DNA from: Bradyrhizobium sp. JYMT SZCCT0180
GTDB taxonomy: Bacteria > Pseudomonadota > Alphaproteobacteria > Rhizobiales > Xanthobacteraceae
Length of the DNA stretch: 64,000 nt
Direction of reading: 5' to 3'
Assembly: GCF_018130165.1 (NCBI RefSeq)
Contig: NZ_JAFCLZ010000003.1
Coordinates: 62,001-126,000 of the forward strand
Shown: piece after piece, positions 24,044 through 32,751 of the stretch
Layout of the letters: every line of letters begins with the position of its first letter
Position numbering within the stretch: the first letter of the stretch is position 1
Notes under the pieces: generated by a model
What the model was told of the DNA's origin: nothing
The model's input: only the letters and a program-made list of their open reading frames with translations
The model's database searches: none
Translations under genes and position numbers: made by a program

Positions 24044-24080
24044 GAAAACAAACGGCCCTCGCGTTTACGCACGAGGGCCG
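24044..24080 (-). terminator. Rho-independent terminator for GG8
   Basis: GGCCCTCG (24054-24061) pairs with CGAGGGCC (24072-24079) around a 10-nt loop. Read on the minus strand the stem is followed by TTTGTTTTCG, so it ends the GG8 transcript. It may also slow plus-strand GG6-GG7 transcription. Confidence 0.8.
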
Positions 24081-24095
24081 CGTCGAGGGTGCAGT

Positions 24096-24314
24096 TCAAG
24101 TGGGACCGACAACGGTTGTTGTGACGCCCTTTTCGCCTTCCTTCCGCGAGGTGATGATAATCCCGCCACCTGGAAGGTGAAAATTTCCTACCCACATCTG
24201 CTTGCCGTCATTGCACGTCATCCAGCTGTTACTGTACCAGCCGCCAGCGACCGCATCGAGTTCGCCTGCAGACAGCGGCCGGATCTCTCCGCTTGAATTG
24301 ACATCAGTGTTCAC
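24096..24314 (-). CDS. Double-glycine leader peptide GG8, 72 aa
   Basis: The leader MNTDVNSSGEIRPLSAGELD runs into AVAGG at residues 21-25. The core is the longest of the set (47 aa): an aromatic-rich start (WYSNSWMTCNDGKQMWVGNF) with one Cys, a GGG turn, then a basic, Thr/Val-rich end. A GTG start is preceded by GGAGGAG. The CRP-like site is 78 nt upstream and a strong terminator lies downstream, making a self-contained transcription unit. Convergent with GG6-GG7. Confidence 0.75.
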   Translation of the reverse strand: MNTDVNSSGEIRPLSAGELDAVAGGWYSNSWMTCNDGKQMWVGNFHLPGGGIIITSRKEGEKGVTTTVVGPT

Positions 24315-24392
24315 GATATCGCTCCTCCGGTGATCGTCGCGGGACTATCCCGTGACTGTCGTGCAGCACATCCGATGCTTTGTCGGACCGCA

Positions 24393-24406
24393 GTGACGGC
24401 TGTCAC
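24393..24406. promoter_or_regulatory. CRP/FNR-type palindrome upstream of GG8
   Basis: GTGACGGCTGTCAC (extended by A on the right, giving TCACA), 78 nt from the GG8 GTG start. Confidence 0.7.
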
Positions 24407-24427
24407 ATCTTGACCGATACGAGCGCG

Positions 24428-24544
24428 GTAGGGCGGATTAGCGAAGCGTAATCCGCCGTCGTCCTGCAGAATCCGAAACGGCGGATTACGCTTCCGCCTT
24501 CGCTCTTTGAGCTACGGCGGACAGGTCGCTCCAGTCCGCCCTAC
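24428..24544. repeat. GCGGATTA-type interspersed repeat, long form
   Basis: From GTAGGGCGGATTAGCGAAGC to CCAGTCCGCCCTAC, including ACGGCGGACAGGTCG as in the 21983 copy. Fills much of the gap between GG8 and GG9. Confidence 0.8.
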
Positions 24545-24661
24545 GAGCTCTGAGTCCGTGGCTTCGGCAAATTCATCGAACCGATCTCTTGCTGGGGGCG
24601 TCCAACAAGCGTTCCACTTCAAGCCGGGGCCGCCGGAACGGGTCTCACGAAAGGATCGACT

Positions 24662-24829
24662 ATGAGCGCGACCAAAAACCTGCGTAAGAATGACGGGATC
24701 GAGGTTCGCAAGCTGCACCTGGCAGCCGGCGGGCTCTCGAACGATGAACTCGCTACCGTGACGGGCGGCGGAACCACCCGCATCGTTTGCGATGACCATA
24801 AGGTGATTGGGACGCGCCCCACCAAATAA
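24662..24829 (+). CDS. Double-glycine leader peptide GG9, 55 aa
   Basis: The leader MSATKNLRKNDGIEVRKLHL contains an early AAGG, then LSNDELATVTGG ends at residue 36. The core is only 19 aa (GTTRIVCDDHKVIGTRPTK) with one Cys. AAGGA lies before the ATG. It is the only leading member with no GTGA-N6-TCAC palindrome seen upstream; an interspersed repeat occupies that interval and may have displaced the promoter. Confidence 0.7.
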   Translation: MSATKNLRKNDGIEVRKLHLAAGGLSNDELATVTGGGTTRIVCDDHKVIGTRPTK

Positions 24830-25464
24830 TTCGCCGTGCTACCACGCGCCGGGCCGAGCAGTATCGGCGCCGCGTTTCCACACGCCACCTCGCTCCCGGT
24901 TTGCCAGTTCGGTGGGCTGGGAGTTCTGGTCAGGCGAGGCCATTTTGTATTTTGCGGGATCGTGACCGGCGTCCTCGCCCCCAAACTTGACCGATCACAG
25001 CCTCAGCACCACGTACGAACCCCACGCAGAAGCCCCGCAGGGCCCGCCTTCGTTCCGCTCTCCGGTTAAATCTGCCAGCGCGGTAAGGCGGATTAGCCGA
25101 AGGCATAATCCGCCGCCTTGGCTGAATCCTGAGCGGCGGATTACGCTTCGCTCCAATACGCCCTACGGACTGTTCCGCGGGGAATAGGGTGGGAAAGACA
25201 GATTGAGTGGAGCGCAATCTGCCTTTGTCGGATCAGCCAAGGCGGAGGATTGCGTCTTCGGCTCCCCGCGTGCCCTCCGGGGTTGATTTTGTTCCCTGTT
25301 TGTTCTATCATGTGAAGATGGATCGTTTGCAAACGCTCTGGTTGTGTTGTCTCATTGATGCGAGGTTCGCGCGGCACACACGAAGAGCGGGGCAGAAATG
25401 GGGATATCTACAAGCGTTGTAAATTGGCAAACACGCTCGCCAGCTTGAGTTTGGAGCGCGTTTG
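24830..25464. other. Repeat-rich boundary before the AT-richer island
   Basis: A GCGGATTA-type repeat lies at 25083-25166 (arms GGTAAGGCGGATTAGCC and CCAATACGCCCTAC), and a divergent variant at 25197-25265 (GATTGAGTGGAGCGCAATC). From about 25290 the composition turns AT-richer up to the HD gene. No gene recognised. Confidence 0.55.
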
Positions 25465-26892
25465 ATGTTGGCATCAATTCATAATTCAGTTTTTCGCGAC
25501 AATATTGAAGGTAATCGTCTCATCGAGATGCCGGATCGTATTCGGCGGGTTGTTGATACCCGCGAGTTTCAGCGGTTACGTAACATTCGGCAGATGGGTC
25601 TTTCGTCCTATGTATTCCCTACGGCCGAGCACTCAAGGTTTGCGCATTCTTTGGGCGTCTTTGCCACTGCAAATCACGCTTTTCGATTGTTGCAGCAAAG
25701 GGCAAGGCCGCTCGATCTACAGACCCCGGGCTTGAGATTCGACGATGAGGCGATGGCCGAGTTTGGGGTCGCTGCGTTGTGTCACGACCTTGGTCACTCC
25801 GCCTTCTCTCATGTTCTGGAAACGATTCTCTTGCCGGATGGCATCCGTAACCACGAAGATTGCACAGTGGCGATCCTATCGGCGGATACACCCGTCGCTT
25901 CAGCGGTTGATGAAGCCGCGGACATCGACGCGGTAAAAAATCTCCTCAAGAAGAGGCATGGGAACAAGGCGCTAGTTGAGCTTATATCGAGCACGTTTGA
26001 TGTGGATCGTTGCGATTACATTCTGCGCGATAGTCGAATGGCCGGTGTTGAATACGGAAAGTATGATCTGAAGTGGCTCTTTCACGCAATCACAGTGGAA
26101 ACAAACGATTTTGGTCTTCCGATTCTGCTGCTTGATGGACCGCGTGGGTTGGACGCTCTACGGCAATTTCTGTCAGCGCGTAGATATCTTCATCGACAGG
26201 TTTATTTTCATCCAACTATTCGAGGCGCACAGCTCTTGCTGAAGGGCATTTTTGCGCGGATGCAAGATATCCCGGGGCACTCCGACAGCATACGGTTGGC
26301 CCCGAAGTGCTTGCACAGTATCGCTTCTGGAAATAAACCGTCCTTAGAGGATTTTATACAAACGACGGACGTCGAAATTGCATTTATGATCCGAAGCTTC
26401 GCATCAGAGCATTCGGACACTGTGCTTCAGTTGTTGGCAGACATGTTTGTTCGGCGGCAGTTTCCGAAGGCTGTACTGGATTCAGCAAAATCGAGCCTAC
26501 CGCTTTCTCAGCGATACAGAATGTCTGATGAGCTCATCTCTGGAAGTGAGCACCAAGGCGTCTTGATGGAGGAGTTCCTTCCGGCTGACCTTCTGTCTGT
26601 TACCGAAGACCTTAGAGGGTTCGTAAAAGGCCGGTTCCAGAGCAATGGAATGCCTGAGGATGTAGCTGGATATCTTGTCGCCTTTGATCAAGTGACGTTT
26701 AGTTCCGCACCTCCTTCTGATCTGCTATTTTCATTTCAAGGAAGCGCTGTTCCGCTCGACAAGATCGATCCAATCTGTGTCGGCTTCAATATTGAAAATT
26801 TGCTTGAGACGTTCTCTATTAATCGTATCTACGTCCCTAGGGACTTTGTCGCCGAGTCTCGAGAGTATGTCGATAAGAAGTATGGAATTTGA
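25465..26892 (+). CDS. SAMHD1-like HD-domain phosphohydrolase, 475 aa
   Basis: Probable metal-dependent (deoxy)nucleotide triphosphohydrolase. Metal ligands of the HD fold are H61 in SRFAHSLGV, H107-D108 in ALCHDLGHSAFSH, and D184 in FDVDRCDYILRD, the same order as in SAMHD1 and bacterial dNTPases. The N-terminal EFQRLRNIRQMGLSSYVFPT also matches. The ATG at 25465 is preceded by an in-frame TTG; no strong ribosome site. Codons are clearly AT-richer than neighbours, indicating acquisition. It is followed 35 nt later by a kinase-fold gene. Its substrate and any defence role are inference. Confidence 0.8.
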   Translation: MLASIHNSVFRDNIEGNRLIEMPDRIRRVVDTREFQRLRNIRQMGLSSYVFPTAEHSRFAHSLGVFATANHAFRLLQQRARPLDLQTPGLRFDDEAMAEFGVAALCHDLGHSAFSHVLETILLPDGIRNHEDCTVAILSADTPVASAVDEAADIDAVKNLLKKRHGNKALVELISSTFDVDRCDYILRDSRMAGVEYGKYDLKWLFHAITVETNDFGLPILLLDGPRGLDALRQFLSARRYLHRQVYFHPTIRGAQLLLKGIFARMQDIPGHSDSIRLAPKCLHSIASGNKPSLEDFIQTTDVEIAFMIRSFASEHSDTVLQLLADMFVRRQFPKAVLDSAKSSLPLSQRYRMSDELISGSEHQGVLMEEFLPADLLSVTEDLRGFVKGRFQSNGMPEDVAGYLVAFDQVTFSSAPPSDLLFSFQGSAVPLDKIDPICVGFNIENLLETFSINRIYVPRDFVAESREYVDKKYGI

Positions 26893-26927
26893 GTACAATG
26901 TTCAACATATCGAATCAGGAGGTTGTG

Positions 26928-28025
26928 ATGGGCGAACTTCCAAATCCCGGCTTGGGTTACAAAATCCGAGAGTATCTAGGTGGCGGGAACTGGAAGAGTG
27001 CTTACCGTGCTACGAGCCCCTATAGCTTGGCGGATGTCGCGCTTCTTTTCTTTCATGACGATGAGCAGCCGGATGTGGTTGTCAAGGACGTCACGAGCTT
27101 GCTGCGTACGATGTCCAGGCACCGTTATGCTAGTTATTTGGCTCGGTTTTACGGATTCCAGCAGGGGCAGGACGGACGGTTTTTCATCATTGAAGAGTTG
27201 CTTGACCGTCCGTTAGAGGGATTGGCGCCGCTCAATGATATTGTCCAGTTCGTTCGGATCGCACGCGATCTTTCTAGAGCGCTTGTCTGCTTGCATGAAA
27301 GCAAGCTGGTTCATAGGGATCTTAAGCTCGACAATTGTGGCTTAGACCATCAATTGAGAGCAAAGATTTTCGATCTAGGTTCAGTTACGAGCGATGGTGG
27401 AGATGTGCGCGGCACGGTATTTTCGCGCGCACCTGAACTCTTCTCGAATTCGAATGTTGCTCAATGCGATTATCAAACCGACGTGTGGGCGCTTGGGGCG
27501 GCTCTATTTGCGTTGAGAACTGGAGATTATCCGTTTGTGTTTCACAGCGAAATTCACGAGCGGAAAATCATCAATGATGAAGTAAGAGCTAGAGCAATTG
27601 ACCAAGCGACGGGTAAGCAGCGAAAAGAGAGCTTAAACAAGTCCGTGGCCGATCGCATTTTAAGTGAAAGTGCAGCTTCCGAGCTTCGTGCTCGCATTCA
27701 TCGTAGCTTGCGCGGAAGATCGGAAGAAATTCTAAATTCGATGCTTGAGTTCGACCGCGGAAAAAGAAGTTCGATTCAGGAGGCTGAAGCCGCTTGGAGC
27801 AAGTTAGCAGAAGGACTAGGAAGCGCTGGTGAGAATCGTCCTACTGACAAGTGGGATCAGATACGATCTCATATAAAACTTGCGGAGCGCAAGGAGCTAG
27901 TTCTTACCCGTCGTCAGATTGATCGTATCATTTCCGAATACAATTCAGAGACTCCTAACGATCATGGTGACGAATTGAGGAATACTCTTCTACATCTCAA
28001 GGAAATGGCTGACGGTATTGCGTGA
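26928..28025 (+). CDS. Ser/Thr protein kinase-fold protein, 365 aa
   Basis: The kinase fold occupies the N-terminal ~270 residues: Gly loop YLGGGNWKSAY (17-27), catalytic HRDLKLDN (129-136), DLG in place of DFG (149-151), APE at 168-170, and TDVWALGAALFALRTGDYPF. The usual VAIK lysine position reads VALLFF, so ATP anchoring is atypical; K53 nearby might substitute. The C-terminal ~95 residues are charged and helical. AGGAGG fixes the ATG at 26928. No membrane segment. Operon partner of the HD gene, ended by a terminator at 28053. Confidence 0.8.
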   Translation: MGELPNPGLGYKIREYLGGGNWKSAYRATSPYSLADVALLFFHDDEQPDVVVKDVTSLLRTMSRHRYASYLARFYGFQQGQDGRFFIIEELLDRPLEGLAPLNDIVQFVRIARDLSRALVCLHESKLVHRDLKLDNCGLDHQLRAKIFDLGSVTSDGGDVRGTVFSRAPELFSNSNVAQCDYQTDVWALGAALFALRTGDYPFVFHSEIHERKIINDEVRARAIDQATGKQRKESLNKSVADRILSESAASELRARIHRSLRGRSEEILNSMLEFDRGKRSSIQEAEAAWSKLAEGLGSAGENRPTDKWDQIRSHIKLAERKELVLTRRQIDRIISEYNSETPNDHGDELRNTLLHLKEMADGIA

Positions 28026-28052
28026 GGCGCCATGTCATAGGGCGCTAAAGCA

Positions 28053-28080
28053 AAGGGCGACCTAACGGTCGCCCTTGTTT
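28053..28080 (+). terminator. Terminator of the HD-kinase operon
   Basis: AAGGGCGACC (28053-28062) and GGTCGCCCTT (28067-28076) pair around TAAC, followed by GTTT. Marks the right end of the AT-richer segment. Confidence 0.75.
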
Positions 28081-28125
28081 CCCGAGATGCCTGGGTCAAG
28101 CCCGGGCATGACGATCGCTAACAGC

Positions 28126-31100
28126 TCAACTGCACCCCGTCGTGCTTCCACACGTATCGCACTTCATGCACGTCCCATTCCGGACGAGGGTAAAGTTGCC
28201 GCACTCCGAGCACATCTCGCCCTCATAGCCGCGTGCCTTGGCCTCGGCACGGCGTTCGGCTTTGGTCACGGTGGGCTGGGCGGCTTGCGCCGCGCCGGCC
28301 TTGCTCCATTGCAGGGCTTCCAGCTTTTCCGTCGGGGACAGGTCGTGCTGGGCTTCCTGCTTCAGCGCGACCGCGCCTTCGACGGCGTCGGCGGCGCGGG
28401 AGGTTGCGCCGTGGGAGGCGAGCGAGGTGACGCGGGAGCCGCCTGTCGGTGCCGATTCCGCGCCGGAGGAGACGGCGGTCGAGCCGCCGCGCATCACAAC
28501 CAGATTATCCGTGCGCGAGCGGGTGAGGCCCTTGGACAGATACTTAGTCGCCTGGTGGCTGTGGTCGGCCGGCTCCTTGCCTTCCTCGACGCCCTTGCCG
28601 AGCGCGTCGAAATTCGACTCGGTGGGATCGACATGGGCGAGGTCGAAGCGGCTCATGTAGCTGACCGCGAGCTCGCGGAACACGTAGTCGAGGATCGAGG
28701 TCGCATACTTGATGCTGTCGTTGCCCTGCACGGGACCCGCCGGCTCGAAGCGGGTGAACGTGAAGGCGTCGACATATTCTTCCAGCGGCACGCCGTATTG
28801 CAGGCCGAGCGAGACCGCGATCGCAAAGTTGTTGATGAAGGAGCGCAGCGCCGCGCCTTCCTTGTGCATGTCGATGAAGATCTCGCCGATCCGGCCGTCG
28901 TCATATTCGCCGGTGCGGAGATAGACCTTGTGACCGCCGACAACCGCCTTCTGGGTGTAGCCCTTGCGGCGGTCCGGCATCTTCTCGCGCTCGCGCATCA
29001 CCACGATGCGTTCGACCAGCTTCTCGACGATCTTTTCCGAGACCTGCGCGGTGCGCGCGGCCATCGGCTTCTCGTAGAGCGCTTCCACCGCATCATCCTC
29101 GTCGTCATCATCAGAGATGAGCTGCGAGTTCAACGGCTGCGACAGCTTTGAGCCGTCGCGGTAGAGCGCGTTGGCCTTCAGCGCCAGTTTCCAGGACAGC
29201 AGGTAAGCGGACTTGCAATCCTCGACGGTGGCGTCGTTCGGCATGTTGATGGTTTTGCTGATCGCACCCGAGATGAAGGGCTGCGAGGCCGCCATCATGC
29301 GGATGTGGCTCTCCACGGACAGATAACGTTTTCCAATTTTGCCGCAGGGGTTGGCGCAGTCGAACACGGGATAGTGCTCGGCCTTCAGATGCGGCGCGCC
29401 TTCCACCGTCATCGCGCCGCAGATGTGCACGTTGGCGGCTTCGATTTCACGCTTGGTGAAGCCGACGGCGGCGAGAAGATCGAAGCCGGGGGCGGCGATC
29501 ACTTCCGGCGCGAGCTTCAGTGTTTCGCGCAGGAATTCTTCACCAAAGGTCCACTTGTTGAAGGCGAATTTGATGTCGAACGCGGTCGGCAGCGCGGCTT
29601 CCACTTTTGCAAGAGCTTCGTCGGTGAAACCCTTGGCTTTCAGGGTGGAGACGTTGACGCCGGGCGCGTTGGAGAGCGAGCCGTGGCCGACGGCATAGGC
29701 CTCGATCTCGGCGATATCAGCTTCGCGGTAGCCGAGCGTGCGCAGCGCCACCGGGACGGCCTGGTTGATGATCTTCCAGTAGCCGCCGCCGGCGAGCTTC
29801 TTGAACTTCACCAGCGCGAAATCAGGCTCGATGCCTGTCGTGTCGCAATCCATCACGAGGCCGATGGTGCCGGTCGGCGCCACCACTGTGGTCTGCGCGT
29901 TGCGGTAGCCATGGGCTTCGCCCAGTTGCAACGCGAGGTCCCAGGCGGCCTTGGCGCGCTCGACGATGTCGGTCTGCGGCACGCTGGCGTAATCCAGCGG
30001 CACCGGGTTGACGGCCAGCGCCTCGTAGCCGCGGCTTTCGCCATGGGCTGCGCGGCGGTGGTTGCGGATCACGCGCAGCATGTGCTGGGCGTTCTTCTTG
30101 TAGCCGGGGAAGGGGCCCAATTCCTTGGCCATCTCGGCCGAGGTCGCATAGGACACGCCGGTCATGATCGCGGTCAGCGCGCCGCACAGCGCGCGGCCTT
30201 CCTTGGAGTCATAGGGCAGGCCCATGGTCATCAAGAGGCCGCCGATGTTGGCAAAGCCGAGGCCGAGCGTGCGGAACTCGTAGGAGAGTTCAGCGATCGC
30301 CTTCGACGGGAACTGCGCCATCATCACGGAGATTTCGAGCACGACAGTCCAGAGCCGGCAGAGGTGCTCATACGCCTCGACGTCGAAGCGCTTGGTGGTG
30401 GTGCTGTAGAACGTGATCAGGTTCGCGGACGCCAGATTGCAGGCGGTGTCGTCCAGGAACATGTATTCCGAGCACGGATTGGAGGCGCGGATGTCGCCGG
30501 ACGCCTTGCAGGTGTGCCAGTCGTTCATGGTGGTGTTGAAGTGCAGGCCGGGATCGGCCGACGCCCAGGCGGCGTGTCCGATTTTCTCCCAGAGATCCCG
30601 GGCCTTCAGCGTCTTCGTCACCTTTTTGCTGGTGCGGCCGATCAGGTTCCAGTCGCCATCGGTTTCGACGGCGCGGAGGAAATCGTCCTTCAGCGAGACC
30701 GAGTTGTTGGAGTTCTGGCCGGAGACGGTCAGATAAGCTTCCGAATCCCAGTCGGTGTCGTAGGTCGGGAAGTCGATGTCCTTGTAGCCCTGTTTTGCAA
30801 ATTGGATCACGCGCTTGATGACGTTGTCGGACACCAGCGCGCGGCGCGCGAGCTTGATTTCGCGACGTAGGGCAGGGTTCTTCTCGGGATCGAAGCAGTC
30901 GTCGCCGGAGCCTTCGCAATTGACGCAGGCCTTCAGCACGGCTTTGAGGTGCTTCTGGTTGATCTTGGAGCCGGTGACGAGCGCCGCGACCTTCTGCTCC
31001 TCCTTCACCTTCCAGTCGATATAGGTCTCGATATCGGGGTGATCAGCGTCGACCACGACCATCTTGGCCGCGCGGCGCGTGGTGCCGCCGGACTTGATCG

Positions 31101-31899
31101 CGCCGGCTGCGCGGTCGCCGATCTTGAGGAAGCTCATCAGGCCGGATGAACGGCCGCCGCCCGACAGGCGCTCGCCTTCGCCGCGCAGCCGCGAGAAGTT
31201 CGAGCCGGTGCCGGAGCCGTATTTGAACAGGCGGGCTTCGCGGACCCAGAGGTCCATGATGCCGCCCTCGTTGACGAGGTCGTCATCGACGCCCTGGATG
31301 AAGCAGGCGTGCGGCTGCGGATGCTCGTAAGCCGATTTTGATTTTGTGAGTTTGCCGGTCTTCCAGTCCACATAGTAGTGGCCCTGGCCGGGGCCATCGA
31401 CGCCGTAGGCCCAGTGCAAACCGGTGTTGAACCACTGCGGCGAATTCGGCGCGACCATCTGCTTGGCGAGCATGAAGCGCAGCTCGTCGAAGAACGCCTG
31501 CGCGTCTTCTTCGCTCGAGAAGTAGCTGCCCTTCCAGCCCCAATAGGTCCAGCAGCCGGCGAGGCGGTCGAACACCTGCTTGGCCGAGAGTTCGCTGACG
31601 AAGCGCTCGTTCTCGGGCAGCAGGGCCAAGGCCTCGGTGTCGGGCACCGAGCGCCACAGCCACGAGGGCACGGTCTCTTCCTCGACCTTCTTCAGGCGCG
31701 CGGCGACGCCGGCCTTGCGGAAATATTTCTGCGCGAGGACGTCGGAGGCGACCTGCGACCAGAACTGCGGCACCTCGACATTTTCCAGTCGGAACACGAT
31801 CGAACCATCGGGATTGCGGATCTCCGATGTCGTCAATCTGAAATCAATCCCTGCGTAGGGTGACTGGCCTTGAGTCGTGTTGCGCCGTTCGATTCGCAT
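28126..31899 (-). CDS. nrdJ: Adenosylcobalamin-dependent ribonucleotide reductase (class II)
   Basis: A 1257 aa enzyme reducing ribonucleotides to deoxyribonucleotides with a B12-derived radical. Substrate-site and barrel motifs are [41 protein letters not shown] (active-site Cys and Glu) and [14 protein letters not shown]. The C-terminus ends in a zinc-ribbon with CSECG, CMKC and CGSTTGCS. The size matches the long alphaproteobacterial NrdJ. Monocistronic, with an 850-nt gene-free region upstream in which I see no cobalamin riboswitch. Confidence 0.95.
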   Translation of the reverse strand: MRIERRNTTQGQSPYAGIDFRLTTSEIRNPDGSIVFRLENVEVPQFWSQVASDVLAQKYFRKAGVAARLKKVEEETVPSWLWRSVPDTEALALLPENERFVSELSAKQVFDRLAGCWTYWGWKGSYFSSEEDAQAFFDELRFMLAKQMVAPNSPQWFNTGLHWAYGVDGPGQGHYYVDWKTGKLTKSKSAYEHPQPHACFIQGVDDDLVNEGGIMDLWVREARLFKYGSGTGSNFSRLRGEGERLSGGGRSSGLMSFLKIGDRAAGAIKSGGTTRRAAKMVVVDADHPDIETYIDWKVKEEQKVAALVTGSKINQKHLKAVLKACVNCEGSGDDCFDPEKNPALRREIKLARRALVSDNVIKRVIQFAKQGYKDIDFPTYDTDWDSEAYLTVSGQNSNNSVSLKDDFLRAVETDGDWNLIGRTSKKVTKTLKARDLWEKIGHAAWASADPGLHFNTTMNDWHTCKASGDIRASNPCSEYMFLDDTACNLASANLITFYSTTTKRFDVEAYEHLCRLWTVVLEISVMMAQFPSKAIAELSYEFRTLGLGFANIGGLLMTMGLPYDSKEGRALCGALTAIMTGVSYATSAEMAKELGPFPGYKKNAQHMLRVIRNHRRAAHGESRGYEALAVNPVPLDYASVPQTDIVERAKAAWDLALQLGEAHGYRNAQTTVVAPTGTIGLVMDCDTTGIEPDFALVKFKKLAGGGYWKIINQAVPVALRTLGYREADIAEIEAYAVGHGSLSNAPGVNVSTLKAKGFTDEALAKVEAALPTAFDIKFAFNKWTFGEEFLRETLKLAPEVIAAPGFDLLAAVGFTKREIEAANVHICGAMTVEGAPHLKAEHYPVFDCANPCGKIGKRYLSVESHIRMMAASQPFISGAISKTINMPNDATVEDCKSAYLLSWKLALKANALYRDGSKLSQPLNSQLISDDDDEDDAVEALYEKPMAARTAQVSEKIVEKLVERIVVMREREKMPDRRKGYTQKAVVGGHKVYLRTGEYDDGRIGEIFIDMHKEGAALRSFINNFAIAVSLGLQYGVPLEEYVDAFTFTRFEPAGPVQGNDSIKYATSILDYVFRELAVSYMSRFDLAHVDPTESNFDALGKGVEEGKEPADHSHQATKYLSKGLTRSRTDNLVVMRGGSTAVSSGAESAPTGGSRVTSLASHGATSRAADAVEGAVALKQEAQHDLSPTEKLEALQWSKAGAAQAAQPTVTKAERRAEAKARGYEGEMCSECGNFTLVRNGTCMKCDTCGSTTGCS

Positions 31900-32751
31900 G
31901 GTCGTGCCCCGTCTTCTTCTGACCGGTCCGCTCTACCGCGGGTTCCGGAATGTTATCCTTGAGCGGACCTCCCGAACCATGGCTGCCGTCGGGACTATAA
32001 CAATAGCCCAGGCAACCCTGATCCCTTGATCCGCAGCTCAACCGGTGAACCCGGTCTGTCTCTCTGGCACTTCCTGCCGGCCCGATCCGGGCCTTCCAGG
32101 TCATGCAATTCAACGCCCCAACGCTTCACTTGCCGCGTCACTTTGGGCCTGTTCCGGCCCGCTTTTTTCGGGCCTTCCGGCCCCGTTTTCGCGCCCCGAA
32201 CGCCCCAGGAATACCGAGAGGAATTCCCGGTTTTTGAGGGCAAAAAGTCCTCACCCGCAGCCTTAACCGGCGGGCGGAGTGGTCGTTTCGGAACCCATTT
32301 GGGATGACCGGCGGGGACCCAAAACACACTCGCGCCGAACAGGAAGAAAGCTAGGCCAAGTCCGTTACGCCCGTCAAGGACTAGTACGAGTTCCTGAATC
32401 AAATACTAAATATGGTGGAAAGAGGGGGATAACAGGGGGTGATCTCGCGCCTGTGATCGGCCCAAGTATCAGTGAGTCCTCACAGATTCGACAAGGAAAA
32501 AAATGTTGCGGACCTGTGGAGCGATGGCTTCTCCCGGCTGTTCACAGGACAAGTATTTATTCGCCTCGTCCGGGCCTTCCGGGATTGCGCTTTGGAGACT
32601 CACGTAAGGCTACGGAGAACTCCACCCTGACATGCCGGCGAGCCGGTGGTCGCGGGCCCCGATAAGGGCCAAGGTCACCGCCGATTCCCCGGGCTGATTC
32701 TTGAGCCGATTCTCTTTTCACCGATTCCTTTTCGGTCCTTGCCGGTCATTC
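31900..32751. other. Long gene-free region upstream of nrdJ
   Basis: Shared by nrdJ (minus) and a DMT transporter (plus). It contains three copies of CCGGGCCTTCC (about 32087, 32169, 32569). It also has T-rich hairpins on the plus strand at 32153-32193 (GGCCCG-CTTTTTT-CGGGCC, then GGCCCCGTTTT). A CCTGTGGAG...TTCACAGG inverted pair lies at about 32514-32549. No ORF with credible coding character and no B12 riboswitch core were seen. A short plus-strand RNA ending at 32193 is possible. Confidence 0.45.

Noticed and set aside
2742..24829. A classical bacteriocin locus with local C39 exporter, immunity gene or modifying enzyme
   Set aside because: No ABC transporter, C39 peptidase, HlyD-type adaptor, radical SAM, YcaO or LanM-like gene was found anywhere in the window; only the peptides are present.
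25290..28080. Prophage or transposon carrying the HD-kinase genes
   Set aside because: No integrase, transposase, attachment repeats or tRNA flank the AT-richer segment; only interspersed repeats and a terminator are seen.
29305..30870. 521-codon open frame on the plus strand opposite nrdJ
   Set aside because: Shadow of the nrdJ reading frame in GC-rich DNA; composition is His/Arg/Gly-rich and nrdJ motifs are continuous on the other strand.
31900..32751. Cobalamin riboswitch controlling nrdJ
   Set aside because: No B12-box or conserved core sequence seen on either strand upstream of nrdJ.
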